Source: CAXTTV01 sp964247295 (lineage in GTDB: Bacteria; Chloroflexota; Ktedonobacteria; Ktedonobacterales; Ktedonobacteraceae). Taken from it: a stretch of 17,920 nucleotides of DNA. Location: the NCBI GenBank assembly GCA_964247295.1, contig CAXTTV010000095.1, positions 1-17,920 on the forward strand, in the 5' to 3' direction. A model generated the notes under the pieces. The model was not told the origin of the DNA. It searched no databases and saw nothing but the letters and a program-made list of their open reading frames with translations. Numbering within the stretch: position 1 is the first letter of the stretch; the number at the start of each line of letters is the position of its first letter. Positions 8,348-15,656 of the stretch are shown here, one piece after another. The position numbers were made by a program, and so were the translations under genes.

Positions 8348-9607
8348 TTAGTTATACAACTGACTCTGTACATAGTTGGCAACATCCTGCCAGCTTGTTT
8401 TCGGGGTCAGAACCGCGCCATTGTCATCGTTCAAGTCGGTGAGGACATTCTCATTCGAGAGACCAATCTGATGAGCATGATTGGTATCCATCTTCAAGGA
8501 GAATAGGCCAAGATCAGCCAGCGACATGTTGGTATGGATCGCCCCCTTAAAGGCGTCGGTGGAGTCAAGAATCCGCGACCAGTTGGATGGCGATTTAATC
8601 TTGGCGAGCGTTGTCTTCACGATGATCTGCTGACGCGCCGATCTCGCGAAGTCGGTTCCCTCAGCTAGATTATCGGTGACTTTACGCGCGCGCGAGTAGC
8701 GGATCGCTGTCTCACCATCCATATGCTGCATCCCTTTATCAAAGTGAATGGTGATGTAGTTGGGATCGATCTTGGGGTCATCGTTCTTGGGATACAACGA
8801 GGTAAATGAGTTGGGGACGTACACGTCAATGCCACCCAGGGAGTTGATCAATTGACGGAAGCCCTGGAAGTCGATTAGCATCCAATACTTTACGTCCATG
8901 CCGGTAACCGACGCTACTTTTTTGGCGGCGGCGTCCGCGCCAGTATTCATGTCTTTCCCGTTATTAGAGTTTAGGGAGTAAATGCTGTTAATCCGACCAG
9001 TCCCACCGTCAGGCGTTTTTACCTCAAGGTCGCGCGGGACCGCGATCATGGTGGTATGCTGGTTCTGCGGCAACATGCTGATGACGGCCATCGAGTCGGT
9101 CAGGTTCGCGCCATCATGATCTCCACCACCGTACCCAAGCACCAGCAGGTTGGTACGATCGCCGGTCGTCATATATCCGGTCTGTGTGCTCAACGGCGAT
9201 TGCGTAGAGATCGCCGAACCTAACGTCATTGCCTTCTGAAACATGGAGATGAATGTGATGCCAACGACACAAAGCACCAGTAGAATCGAGACGCTCACAA
9301 TTAAACGTGTGTTACGCCGACGCGGACGAGCCTGTGGGCGGCCATAAGGCGTCGGTCCAGGTGTAGCAGGACGATGTGGGTGATCAGGCACGGGTCGCGA
9401 ACTCTGAGCATGCCTCACAGGCGGCTCCTGATGGCGCTGTCTATGCTGGTTTGGATAGGATGTGGGCTGCGATGCAAGCTGATCGGAATGCGCTGGTGCT
9501 TGCCCACGATGATGGTGTTGTGGCTCGTTAAAACTTCCTAGAACCAACTTTCCCTGATGGCTCTGATCGGCTGAATGTGGCTCAGGATGATACGGATTAT
9601 TGCCCAT
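8348..9607 (-). CDS. LytR-CpsA-Psr (LCP) family cell-wall glycopolymer ligase
   Basis: 419 residues. Residues 1-99 form a cytosolic tail rich in His, Pro and Gln (including HHH at 31-33) and ending in a basic RPRRR cluster. One membrane helix follows (about 101-122), then the LCP domain on the outer face. Typical LCP elements are TNLLVLGYGG, LTDSMAVIS (D171), AVPRD (R192, D193), INSIY, LINSLGGIDVYV, HMDGETAIRYSRAR and FARSARQQ. LCP proteins transfer undecaprenyl-linked polymers such as teichoic acid, arabinogalactan or capsule onto peptidoglycan; the polymer here is unknown. ATG 9607 has AAAGGA about 10 nt upstream. The gene precedes the pseudokinase-FHA gene by 24 nt, which suggests a shared transcript and a link between envelope assembly and phospho-signalling. 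The long tail is the unusual part. Confidence 0.92.
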   Translation of the reverse strand: MGNNPYHPEPHSADQSHQGKLVLGSFNEPQHHHRGQAPAHSDQLASQPTSYPNQHRQRHQEPPVRHAQSSRPVPDHPHRPATPGPTPYGRPQARPRRRNTRLIVSVSILLVLCVVGITFISMFQKAMTLGSAISTQSPLSTQTGYMTTGDRTNLLVLGYGGGDHDGANLTDSMAVISMLPQNQHTTMIAVPRDLEVKTPDGGTGRINSIYSLNSNNGKDMNTGADAAAKKVASVTGMDVKYWMLIDFQGFRQLINSLGGIDVYVPNSFTSLYPKNDDPKIDPNYITIHFDKGMQHMDGETAIRYSRARKVTDNLAEGTDFARSARQQIIVKTTLAKIKSPSNWSRILDSTDAFKGAIHTNMSLADLGLFSLKMDTNHAHQIGLSNENVLTDLNDDNGAVLTPKTSWQDVANYVQSQLYN

Positions 9608-9660
9608 TATTCATTAGTCCTTTGTGATAATATGTTTCTTGCTAATCGACATATGTCACT

Positions 9661-9689
9661 ATGATACGCTACAAAGCCAGCAAGCACAA
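9661..9689 (-). promoter_or_regulatory. Candidate promoter of the LCP / pseudokinase-FHA operon
   Basis: On the minus strand TTGTGC (9684-9689) and TATCAT (9661-9666) are separated by exactly 17 nt and lie about 55 nt before the LCP start codon. This fits a vegetative promoter with moderate consensus match. A TTGACT box on the same strand (9704-9709) has no -10 at the proper distance. Confidence 0.35.
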
Positions 9690-9826
9690 TCGCATACCTA
9701 AAAAGTCAACCTATATATAATATGTTTTCACGCGCTGTCCATAGGAGATTAACCAATAGGAAAAGAAACATTACGCATTATAACTACCTCTTTGCGGTTG
9801 CACAATGAACTATCTCACAAATACTG

Positions 9827-11191
9827 CTAACTCAAAGGTTTTTTTGTCCAGGACGCGATCGCTTTACGACGCGCCCCCGCGCTCCTCGCTGGCCGGCTAT
9901 CATCAATCGATTGCAGTAGTTGTCCAAGCGCGATCAGGCTATTTACATTATGCGCTGGCAAAAAATCATCAATGTAGGGCAGGGCTGTCTTCATTCCAAT
10001 CGTTAACGGACGATACTCCGACGAGCCCAGTAGCGGGTTCAACCAGATCAGGCGGTGACTGTTATGTTGAAGTCGATCCATTGCGGCCCGCAAGATCGCT
10101 GGGTCTCCACGATCCCACCCATCGCTGATCACGAGCACGACCGCTCCATGCCCCAGCACGCGCCGCGCCCACTTCTGATTGAACTGGTGCAAAGAATCAC
10201 CAATCCGTGTCCCACCGGACCAGTCCTGCACTGATTTGGAGACTTCTCGCACCGCATCATCTACGTCCTTACGCTTTAGTTGATGCGTGATGCAGGTCAG
10301 GCGGGTTCCAAAAACAAACGACTCGACGTTCATCAATCCACTGGAGATGGTATGCACAAAGTGCAGCAGTAGACGCGAATACAAACTCATCGAACCGCTA
10401 ATATCACAGATAATCACCAGGGGACGGGGCTTATAACTGATCTGTCTCCAGGTGAGCTCGATCAGTTCGGCTCCATATTTCATATTGCGTCTCAGCAAAC
10501 GGCGCATATCAGGAGAGTCTCCCTTGCGAGCCGGAACTCTGCGATGCGTCGCTCGCATTCCTACATGCCAGCGCATCGCTGACATCAGCCTTTTCGCCTC
10601 CTGAATTTCGTCCCAAGAAAACGATTCAAAATCTTTTTTGCGCAACAGCTCAATCTGGCTGTAAGCAACCCCTTGAGGATTTCCTTCGTCCAGATCCTCG
10701 TCCTCATGGTCATAAAGGTTCTTTAAGAACCCCCTACGCTCACTCTCTTTCAGCTCGGTACGCATCTCACGCTTCTGCTCTTGAGCGTTGAGGTGCTCGG
10801 CCAGACGCTTACGCTCGGAAGGCGGAAGCCGCAACTGCTTCTTTTTCTGATTCTGATGGGATTTGTCTTTTGCTGTGGTCTTCTGGTCCTGCTTATCCCG
10901 TACAAACCAGTAGTAGCCAAACAGTTCGTTGAACAGAGATTCTTGCTCATGTTTGCTCAACAGGCTGCATTTCAAAGTGTTGTAGAAGTCTTCTTTATTC
11001 GTCAGGTCGATACAGGTCAGGGTCTGGGCCAGATCGATGAGTTTGCCTGGCCCAACATCGATCCCTGACTCCCAGAGCAGACGCCCAAACTCGGTTAGCC
11101 GATAGAGCAGGCGCTCACCTCGCTCGATCTCCTTCGGTGTAAGCGCGACTCCCGTCTGGATAGTAGCCTGGGAAACTGGATCGTTTGCCAT
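9827..11191 (-). CDS. VWA domain protein of the CoxE-like family
   Basis: 454 residues. The N-terminal half is helical and highly charged (about 100-160 rich in Lys, Glu, Gln). The C-terminal half is a von Willebrand factor A domain with a complete metal-ion-dependent adhesion site: DISGSMS (D263, S265, S267), T328 in WSGGTRIG and D357 in VISDGWD. CoxE-like proteins work with MoxR-type AAA+ ATPases as a chaperone pair that remodels or inserts metal into a client enzyme; the classical case is maturation of Mo-containing CO dehydrogenase. Here the MoxR gene is directly upstream, its stop overlapping this ATG by 1 nt (TAATG), so translation is probably coupled. No CO dehydrogenase or other obvious client gene is in the window, so the substrate is unknown. 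Confidence 0.87.
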   Translation of the reverse strand: MANDPVSQATIQTGVALTPKEIERGERLLYRLTEFGRLLWESGIDVGPGKLIDLAQTLTCIDLTNKEDFYNTLKCSLLSKHEQESLFNELFGYYWFVRDKQDQKTTAKDKSHQNQKKKQLRLPPSERKRLAEHLNAQEQKREMRTELKESERRGFLKNLYDHEDEDLDEGNPQGVAYSQIELLRKKDFESFSWDEIQEAKRLMSAMRWHVGMRATHRRVPARKGDSPDMRRLLRRNMKYGAELIELTWRQISYKPRPLVIICDISGSMSLYSRLLLHFVHTISSGLMNVESFVFGTRLTCITHQLKRKDVDDAVREVSKSVQDWSGGTRIGDSLHQFNQKWARRVLGHGAVVLVISDGWDRGDPAILRAAMDRLQHNSHRLIWLNPLLGSSEYRPLTIGMKTALPYIDDFLPAHNVNSLIALGQLLQSIDDSRPARSAGARRKAIASWTKKPLS

Positions 11192-12105
11192 TACGCGCCC
11201 CGCGCTTTCTGCAAAAGTTTGGTGAGATCACTACTTCCGACTTTAAGAATGTCGTCCTGATATTTTAGCAGGGCTCCCAACGTATCGCGAACGGGACCAT
11301 CCACCAGTTCCAACTGGTTCAGAGCCAGCAATGAACCGATCCAGTCTAGCGTCTCCGCGACCCCCGGCGATTTGAAAAGATCCATGTTCCGCAGTTCTTG
11401 TACAAAAGCACAGACCTGCCGGGCCAGTCGCTCCGGTACCTCTGGCATTCGCGCCATCACAATTGAGAACTCTTTGTCCAGGGTGGGAAAATCGATCCAG
11501 TAATACAGGCAACGCCGGCGCAGAGCATCATGGATCTCACGAGTCCGGTTAGAGGTAATAATTACCACTGGCGGCTCCTGAGCTTTGATGGTGCCAATCT
11601 CGGGGATAGTAATCTGGAAATCTGAGAGCAGCTCCAGCAAATAGGCTTCAAACTCCTCGTCGCTGCGATCCAGCTCGTCAATGAGCAGCACAGGCGGGCG
11701 CGTATTGGCGGCGTCGATCGCTTGAAGCAATGGCCGCTTCATAAGAAAGTCGGGACCGAAGATCTCTTTTAGCTCGGTCCGCCCATCCACTCCTGCCGAC
11801 TCTGTGGCGCGAATATGCAGCATCTGTCGCGTGTAGTTCCACTCATAAACGGCTGTGCTGATATCGATTCCTTCATAACATTGCAGGCGGATCAGGCCCG
11901 TGTCTAAAAGCGTTGAAAGGACCTTGGCGATCTCGGTTTTACCGACGCCAGGCTCGCCCTCTAAAAGGAGAGGTTTGCGCCTTTTCAGAGCCAGGAAAAC
12001 GGCGGTTGCCAGACTACGATCCGCGATATAGTGACGGGCAAACATCGCCCGCTGAATCTCTTCAATCGACGAAAAAGAGACGAGAGCTTGATGTTCCTGC
12101 TCCAA
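11191..12105 (-). CDS. MoxR-family AAA+ ATPase
   Basis: 304 residues from the TTG start. Walker A is GEPGVGKT (50-57, K56), Walker B is LLIDELD (D143, E144), sensor 1 is ITSNRTRE (N186), and an arginine cluster lies at 196-199 in LRRRCLYYWIDFP. These fit the MoxR branch of AAA+ ATPases, hexameric chaperones acting with VWA proteins; the VWA partner follows with a 1-nt overlap. Start choice: AGGAGG at 12112-12117 lies 6 nt before TTG 12105, whereas the upstream in-frame GTG (12138), which would add 11 residues, has no ribosome binding site. The family call is firm; the cellular client is unknown. The aminopeptidase gene lies upstream on the same strand, and an extended -10 in the gap suggests a separate promoter. 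Confidence 0.9.
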   Translation of the reverse strand: MEQEHQALVSFSSIEEIQRAMFARHYIADRSLATAVFLALKRRKPLLLEGEPGVGKTEIAKVLSTLLDTGLIRLQCYEGIDISTAVYEWNYTRQMLHIRATESAGVDGRTELKEIFGPDFLMKRPLLQAIDAANTRPPVLLIDELDRSDEEFEAYLLELLSDFQITIPEIGTIKAQEPPVVIITSNRTREIHDALRRRCLYYWIDFPTLDKEFSIVMARMPEVPERLARQVCAFVQELRNMDLFKSPGVAETLDWIGSLLALNQLELVDGPVRDTLGALLKYQDDILKVGSSDLTKLLQKARGA

Positions 12106-12111
12106 AAGAGG

Positions 12112-12117
12112 CCTCCT
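12112..12117 (-). promoter_or_regulatory. Ribosome binding site deciding a TTG start for the MoxR gene
   Basis: On the minus strand a full AGGAGG lies 6 nt before TTG 12105. It would be inside the coding region if the longer GTG (12138) start were used, so it supports the shorter protein. Confidence 0.65.
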
Positions 12118-12172
12118 GAGTAGAAGTGGATACGCCACAATCTCTATCTATGCGAAAGGATTAGTAAAAAAA

Positions 12173-12181
12173 ATTGTATCA
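12173..12181 (-). promoter_or_regulatory. Candidate extended -10 promoter of the MoxR/VWA pair
   Basis: The minus strand reads TGATACAAT, a TGn extension followed by the -10 box TACAAT. No good -35 is seen, which an extended -10 can tolerate. It would start transcription about 60 nt before TTG 12105 and after the end of the aminopeptidase gene. Confidence 0.4.
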
Positions 12182-12216
12182 CACACCAGTATCTTCCGCT
12201 ATGGTCTCAAGCGATA

Positions 12217-13320
12217 TCAGACCTGGAACTTCCCATCCTTCAAGAAGAGAATGTCATCAATCCAGACCTCACCATCGTGGCGCAGATCACAGATCATGTC
12301 CCAGTGTAGCGCCGATTGATTCTGACCACCGGTCTCGGGATAGCTGGCCCCTAAAGCCACATGAATGGTTCCACCCATTTTCTCATCAAAAAGAATATTT
12401 TTCGTGCCACGATGGACACGGCTATTGTTTCCAAAAGCGAATTCCCCCAGGTACCGCGCACCGTCATCTAGATCGAGCATCCGCTCAAGATAGGCCTGCC
12501 CCTGATGAGCACTTGCCTCCACTACACGACCCTCTTTGAAAACCAGGCGCACCCCTTCAACAGTCCTTCCATCTACTGAGGTTGGAATGTCAAATTGCAC
12601 AACACCATTCACACTACTCTCTATCGGTCCGGTGAAAAACTCTCCACTGGGAAAGTTTCGCTTCCCATCACTATTGATAAATACGCGATCTTCGATCGAA
12701 AGATGTAGATCTGTTCCCACCCCTTTAACATGCACCTGCTTATGACCATGCAACCACTCCACCAGCCGCTGCTGTTCCCGCGAAAGCTCCTGCCAACGAG
12801 TAATCGGTTCGGGATCATTCAGGAAACATGCGTCAAATACAAACTCTTCAAATTCGCGTAGGGACATGCCAGCATCTTGCGCATAGCCACTCGTTGGATA
12901 TAGCGTTAAGGCCCAACGATACTTTCCCTCCTGCTCACGCCGGCGCAGCGTTTTGCGGATCTCCTGCGAGGATTGACGACGCAACGCCATACGGGTCGGA
13001 CTGATAGAGGTCAGGGCGCGGGGATTGGAGGCGGACTCAATATAAAGACGAGCATCGATCCGCTCCGCCATGGCCTGATGCACTGGCGAGACCCAAGCAA
13101 TCTGCTGATCATTCCCCTCCCGTAAGAGGATTTCATCCAACCCCTCTATCTCTGTCACCGTTACGGGATGCGCGCCAACCGCCAAAGCCTCGCGATACAC
13201 AGCCTCAATCAGCGGTAGCGCCAGAGGAGTCGAGTAGATCCCTAGAATATCACCCGGTTTTAAATACAGCGAATAATGAACAAGTGTATGCGCCCAGCGT
13301 TTAATGCGAATATCATGCAT
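12217..13320 (-). CDS. M29 family metallo-aminopeptidase (AmpS/PepS/aminopeptidase T type)
   Basis: 367 residues, close to the usual M29 length, no signal peptide, so cytosolic. It should remove N-terminal amino acids from peptides using two divalent metal ions. The C-terminal half holds the expected ligands: E227 in PSGEFFTGP, E293 in YLGEFAFG, H320 in GTIHVALG, and H339 and D341 in SALHWDMI. The N-terminal half (LKPGDILGIYSTPLALPL) is the usual substrate-side domain. The start is ATG 13320, the only candidate that keeps this N-terminus, with GAAGGG about 11 nt upstream. It is divergent from pncB across 217 nt, and each side has its own candidate promoter. Confidence 0.9.
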   Translation of the reverse strand: MHDIRIKRWAHTLVHYSLYLKPGDILGIYSTPLALPLIEAVYREALAVGAHPVTVTEIEGLDEILLREGNDQQIAWVSPVHQAMAERIDARLYIESASNPRALTSISPTRMALRRQSSQEIRKTLRRREQEGKYRWALTLYPTSGYAQDAGMSLREFEEFVFDACFLNDPEPITRWQELSREQQRLVEWLHGHKQVHVKGVGTDLHLSIEDRVFINSDGKRNFPSGEFFTGPIESSVNGVVQFDIPTSVDGRTVEGVRLVFKEGRVVEASAHQGQAYLERMLDLDDGARYLGEFAFGNNSRVHRGTKNILFDEKMGGTIHVALGASYPETGGQNQSALHWDMICDLRHDGEVWIDDILFLKDGKFQV

Positions 13321-13366
13321 ACTTTAGCTGCCCTTCATTGAAAGCCACATTTTCTACAAACTTGAA

Positions 13367-13405
13367 CTTTCTTACTATGCCTTTTCAGGCATCCAAGCAA
13401 GAAAG
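13367..13405 (-). promoter_or_regulatory. Imperfect hairpin in the aminopeptidase leader
   Basis: CTTTCTT (13367-13373) pairs perfectly with AAGAAAG (13399-13405). Inside, ATGCC (13377-13381) pairs with GGCAT (13388-13392) around a 6-nt loop. If the promoter at 13419-13427 is right, this structure lies in the 5' untranslated leader of the aminopeptidase mRNA. No T run follows on the minus strand, so it is not an obvious terminator; an mRNA stability or regulatory role is possible. Confidence 0.3.
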
Positions 13406-13418
13406 CAAATTCACTTTT

Positions 13419-13427
13419 AGTATATCA
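13419..13427 (-). promoter_or_regulatory. Candidate extended -10 promoter of the aminopeptidase gene
   Basis: The minus strand reads TGATATACT, a TGn extension plus -10 box TATACT (5 of 6 consensus positions). The -35 is poor. Transcription would begin about 90 nt before ATG 13320. Confidence 0.4.
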
Positions 13428-13486
13428 GCTTACCTGTGAGAGCAAAAGTCTAGAAGCAACAGCGTTCCCCCGTCTCATCTGGGATA

Positions 13487-13495
13487 TGGTACACT
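13487..13495 (+). promoter_or_regulatory. Candidate extended -10 promoter of pncB
   Basis: TGGTACACT combines a TGn extension with the -10 box TACACT and is followed by a second box, TATACA (13495-13500). No -35 is recognisable. The leader to ATG 13538 would be about 35 nt. Confidence 0.35.
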
Positions 13496-13537
13496 ATACA
13501 CTAACTAAAATCCTATACGAGTGAGAGGGAGGAAGCT

Positions 13538-14947
13538 ATGCTTCGTCGCGTACCAGACTATCATCCGGGTTTGATGACCGATATGTACCACCCGGATTCC
13601 GCCTACGTGAGCTGGCGAACCGGCTACAATGGCATGACGACGTTTGATCTCTATACTCGCAAGGCTCCCTTTGGGGGAAGCTATCTGCTGGTTGCGGGCC
13701 TGGAAGCCGCGCTGGACTTTGTGAGATCCTTCCGGTACACATCTGAGGAGCTACGCTTTCTCGCCCACATCCGCGATTATGATGCTGGCTTTCTGGATGA
13801 GCTCTCCAGGCTCCAATTTACTGGTGAGATCGCGGCTCTGCCCGAAGGCTCGATCGCGTTCCCAAATGAGCCTCTCTTACGCGTCACAGCTCCTTTCCGC
13901 GAGGCTCTCCTGTTGGAAGCCGGGCTCCTTCAAGCTCTGGGCCTCTCAACATTGATCGCGACAAAGGCTTCAAGAATTGTCCAGGCCGCGAACCAGGGGA
14001 AGATTCGTCGGGTCTCAGAATTCGCGTTTCGCCGGGCACAAGAGCCCTTGACTGTGGCCCGCGCCTCCTATATCGGTGGTTGTACCAGCACTTCGTTGCT
14101 GACTGCCGCCTACGAGTATCGCCTACCCGCGACGGGAACGGTCCCACATGCCCTGATTGAGCTTTTCCCGACAGAGGAGGAGGCTTTCGAGGCAATCGCC
14201 GAGGCCTACAATCGCTATACGCTACTGCTCGATACCTATGATGTCCGTCGCGCGATCCATACGGCGATCGGGGTGGCCCTGCGCTCTCAGGAGACACAGG
14301 GCCATACGCTGGCGGCGGTCCGCCTGGATAGCGGCGATATCGCGGCTGACAGTCAATATGTGCGCCAGCAATTGGATCAGGCCGGGCTGGAAACGGTAAG
14401 AATTCTGGCGAGTGGGGATCTGGATGAGTGGAAGATTACGGAGCTGCTGGAGGCCGGGGCCCAGGTAGACTCCTTTGGGATCGGTACAACCTTGGGAAGC
14501 GGCGCGGGTTCGGTCGAACGAGGGATTTCTGGGGGCACCCTGGGGGCGGTCTATAAAGAGGTCTGGTATGTAGATGAGGCTGGGATTGAACATCCCAAGG
14601 TGAAGATCGCCGGAGCAAAGACAACGGTTCCTGGTAAAAAAGAGATCTACCGCCATCCCAACTGGGAAGAGGATCTGATCCAACTCAGCCATGAGGCCCG
14701 GCCAGATAGCTATCACCGCCTACTACGCCCGGTAATGCGCAATGGGGAGATGGTCTCTGGTAGCCTTCCCCCGCTCTCTGAGATCCGCGAACTGGCTCAG
14801 CAGAATCTTGAGAGTATGCCTGAACAGTATCGAGCGCTCGATATTGAGCATCCCTACCCAGTTCACTTTAGCGAGGGATTGCTGGCTCTGCAACGTCAAG
14901 CCAGCCAGATGGCTGGTGTTGCATTACTTCAGCCTCAGGATCAATAA
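13538..14947 (+). CDS. pncB: Nicotinate phosphoribosyltransferase
   Basis: Converts nicotinate and PRPP (with ATP) to nicotinate mononucleotide, the first step of the Preiss-Handler NAD salvage route, in the cytosol. The 469-residue product opens with LMTDMYHPDSAYV, typical of the family (TDxY). It has GTVPHALIELFP, where H204 corresponds to the phosphorylated catalytic His of bacterial PncB. RLDSGDIAADS and ILASGDLDEWKI are followed by VDSFGIGTTLGSG, the phosphate-binding part of the type II phosphoribosyltransferase barrel. The length is usual for bacterial NAPRTase. AGGGAGG (13526-13532) lies 5 nt before ATG 13538 and fixes the start. A strong terminator follows, so the gene appears to be transcribed alone. 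No nadD or nadE is nearby. Confidence 0.95.
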   Translation: MLRRVPDYHPGLMTDMYHPDSAYVSWRTGYNGMTTFDLYTRKAPFGGSYLLVAGLEAALDFVRSFRYTSEELRFLAHIRDYDAGFLDELSRLQFTGEIAALPEGSIAFPNEPLLRVTAPFREALLLEAGLLQALGLSTLIATKASRIVQAANQGKIRRVSEFAFRRAQEPLTVARASYIGGCTSTSLLTAAYEYRLPATGTVPHALIELFPTEEEAFEAIAEAYNRYTLLLDTYDVRRAIHTAIGVALRSQETQGHTLAAVRLDSGDIAADSQYVRQQLDQAGLETVRILASGDLDEWKITELLEAGAQVDSFGIGTTLGSGAGSVERGISGGTLGAVYKEVWYVDEAGIEHPKVKIAGAKTTVPGKKEIYRHPNWEEDLIQLSHEARPDSYHRLLRPVMRNGEMVSGSLPPLSEIRELAQQNLESMPEQYRALDIEHPYPVHFSEGLLALQRQASQMAGVALLQPQDQ

Positions 14948-14967
14948 TCTCTTTTTTTGTCTGTATG

Positions 14968-15017
14968 AGAAAGGATTCTCCCGTCCCTAAAAAATGAGTG
15001 AGAATCCTTTCTTTTTT
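14968..15017 (+). terminator. Perfect 13-bp-stem terminator after pncB
   Basis: AGAAAGGATTCTC (14968-14980) pairs without mismatch with GAGAATCCTTTCT (15000-15012) across a 19-nt loop, and the last T begins a run of six (15012-15017). It starts 20 nt after the pncB stop. The minus strand has no T run on the other side, so it acts in one direction. It separates pncB from the sigma factor gene. Confidence 0.9.
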
Positions 15018-15107
15018 CTGTCACAAATCCTAGCTGACCGGTGTTCTATAGGTGCTATGACATAGCGAGGATATATATAACAAAGTAAGAGCAGGAAAGA
15101 TCGGCTC

Positions 15108-15656
15108 ATGTTGCTACACTTGCATTCTAAGCCGTCAGTAGTTGACGATAACTCATCGTTTGAAAGCATCTTCGCGCGCTACTATACTCTGGTCTACCAG
15201 CTAGCGTATCGCTGTACGGGCAAACAGGATGAGGCGGATGATATCGCGCAAGAGGTGTTTCTGCGCTTCTACCGCACCCCACCAGCCTACCGCAGCGAGG
15301 GTGAGAGGCGAGCCTGGCTCTGTCGAGTCGCGACCAATCTTAGTTTGAATGCTTTGCGCTCACAGCAACGCAGGACACAGAATGAGGAGAAGGCTGGACA
15401 GACAAGCTTCTCTGGACAAGAGAACGATCCTGAACAACAGGCTCTGATAGGAGAGCAGATCGGGCTTATCCGAGAGGTGATCGCGCGGATGCCAGAACGC
15501 CAGCAAACCTATCTACTGTTACGTAGTGTCGGACTAACTTACGCGGAGATAGCCGCCGCCACTGGTGTGGCTCCGGCCTCTGTTGGATCATTATTAGCGC
15601 GTGCGGAAAAAGAATTCTGGAGAAAATACAATGAAAGAGCAAGAGAACAGTTCTGA
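15108..15656 (+). CDS. ECF-type RNA polymerase sigma factor
   Basis: 182 residues with the two-domain layout of extracytoplasmic-function sigma factors: sigma region 2 at about 21-88 (FARYYTLVYQLAYR, then DEADDIAQEVFLRFY for core and -10 recognition) and sigma region 4 at about 120-172 (ARMPERQQTYLLL and the helix-turn-helix LTYAEIAAATGVAPASVGSL for -35 recognition). Region 3 is absent. It directs RNA polymerase to a small regulon, usually for envelope or stress responses. AGGAAAGA lies 7 nt before ATG 15108. The upstream 90 nt hold TATATATAA (15072-15080) and a small palindrome, CTATG-A-CATAG (15055-15065), which may belong to its promoter. The next gene, a membrane protein, overlaps its 3' end by 26 nt, the usual arrangement of a sigma/anti-sigma pair. 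Confidence 0.92.
   Translation: MLLHLHSKPSVVDDNSSFESIFARYYTLVYQLAYRCTGKQDEADDIAQEVFLRFYRTPPAYRSEGERRAWLCRVATNLSLNALRSQQRRTQNEEKAGQTSFSGQENDPEQQALIGEQIGLIREVIARMPERQQTYLLLRSVGLTYAEIAAATGVAPASVGSLLARAEKEFWRKYNERAREQF
15619..15622 (+). promoter_or_regulatory. Ribosome binding site inside the sigma gene
   Basis: GGAG lies 8 nt before ATG 15631, within the last codons of the sigma gene. It selects ATG 15631 over the upstream in-frame ATG 15601 and indicates translational coupling of the pair. Confidence 0.55.

Noticed and set aside
9704..9709. TTGACT box on the minus strand as -35 of the LCP gene.
   Set aside because: At 16-18 nt downstream there is no -10 box (TGCTTG at 17 nt); the pair at 9661-9689 is better.
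10781..11068. Plus-strand frame encoding a hydrophobic, membrane-protein-like 95-residue product.
   Set aside because: It is antisense to the Lys/Glu/Gln-rich part of the VWA gene; antisense of such codons gives hydrophobic residues. No start signals.
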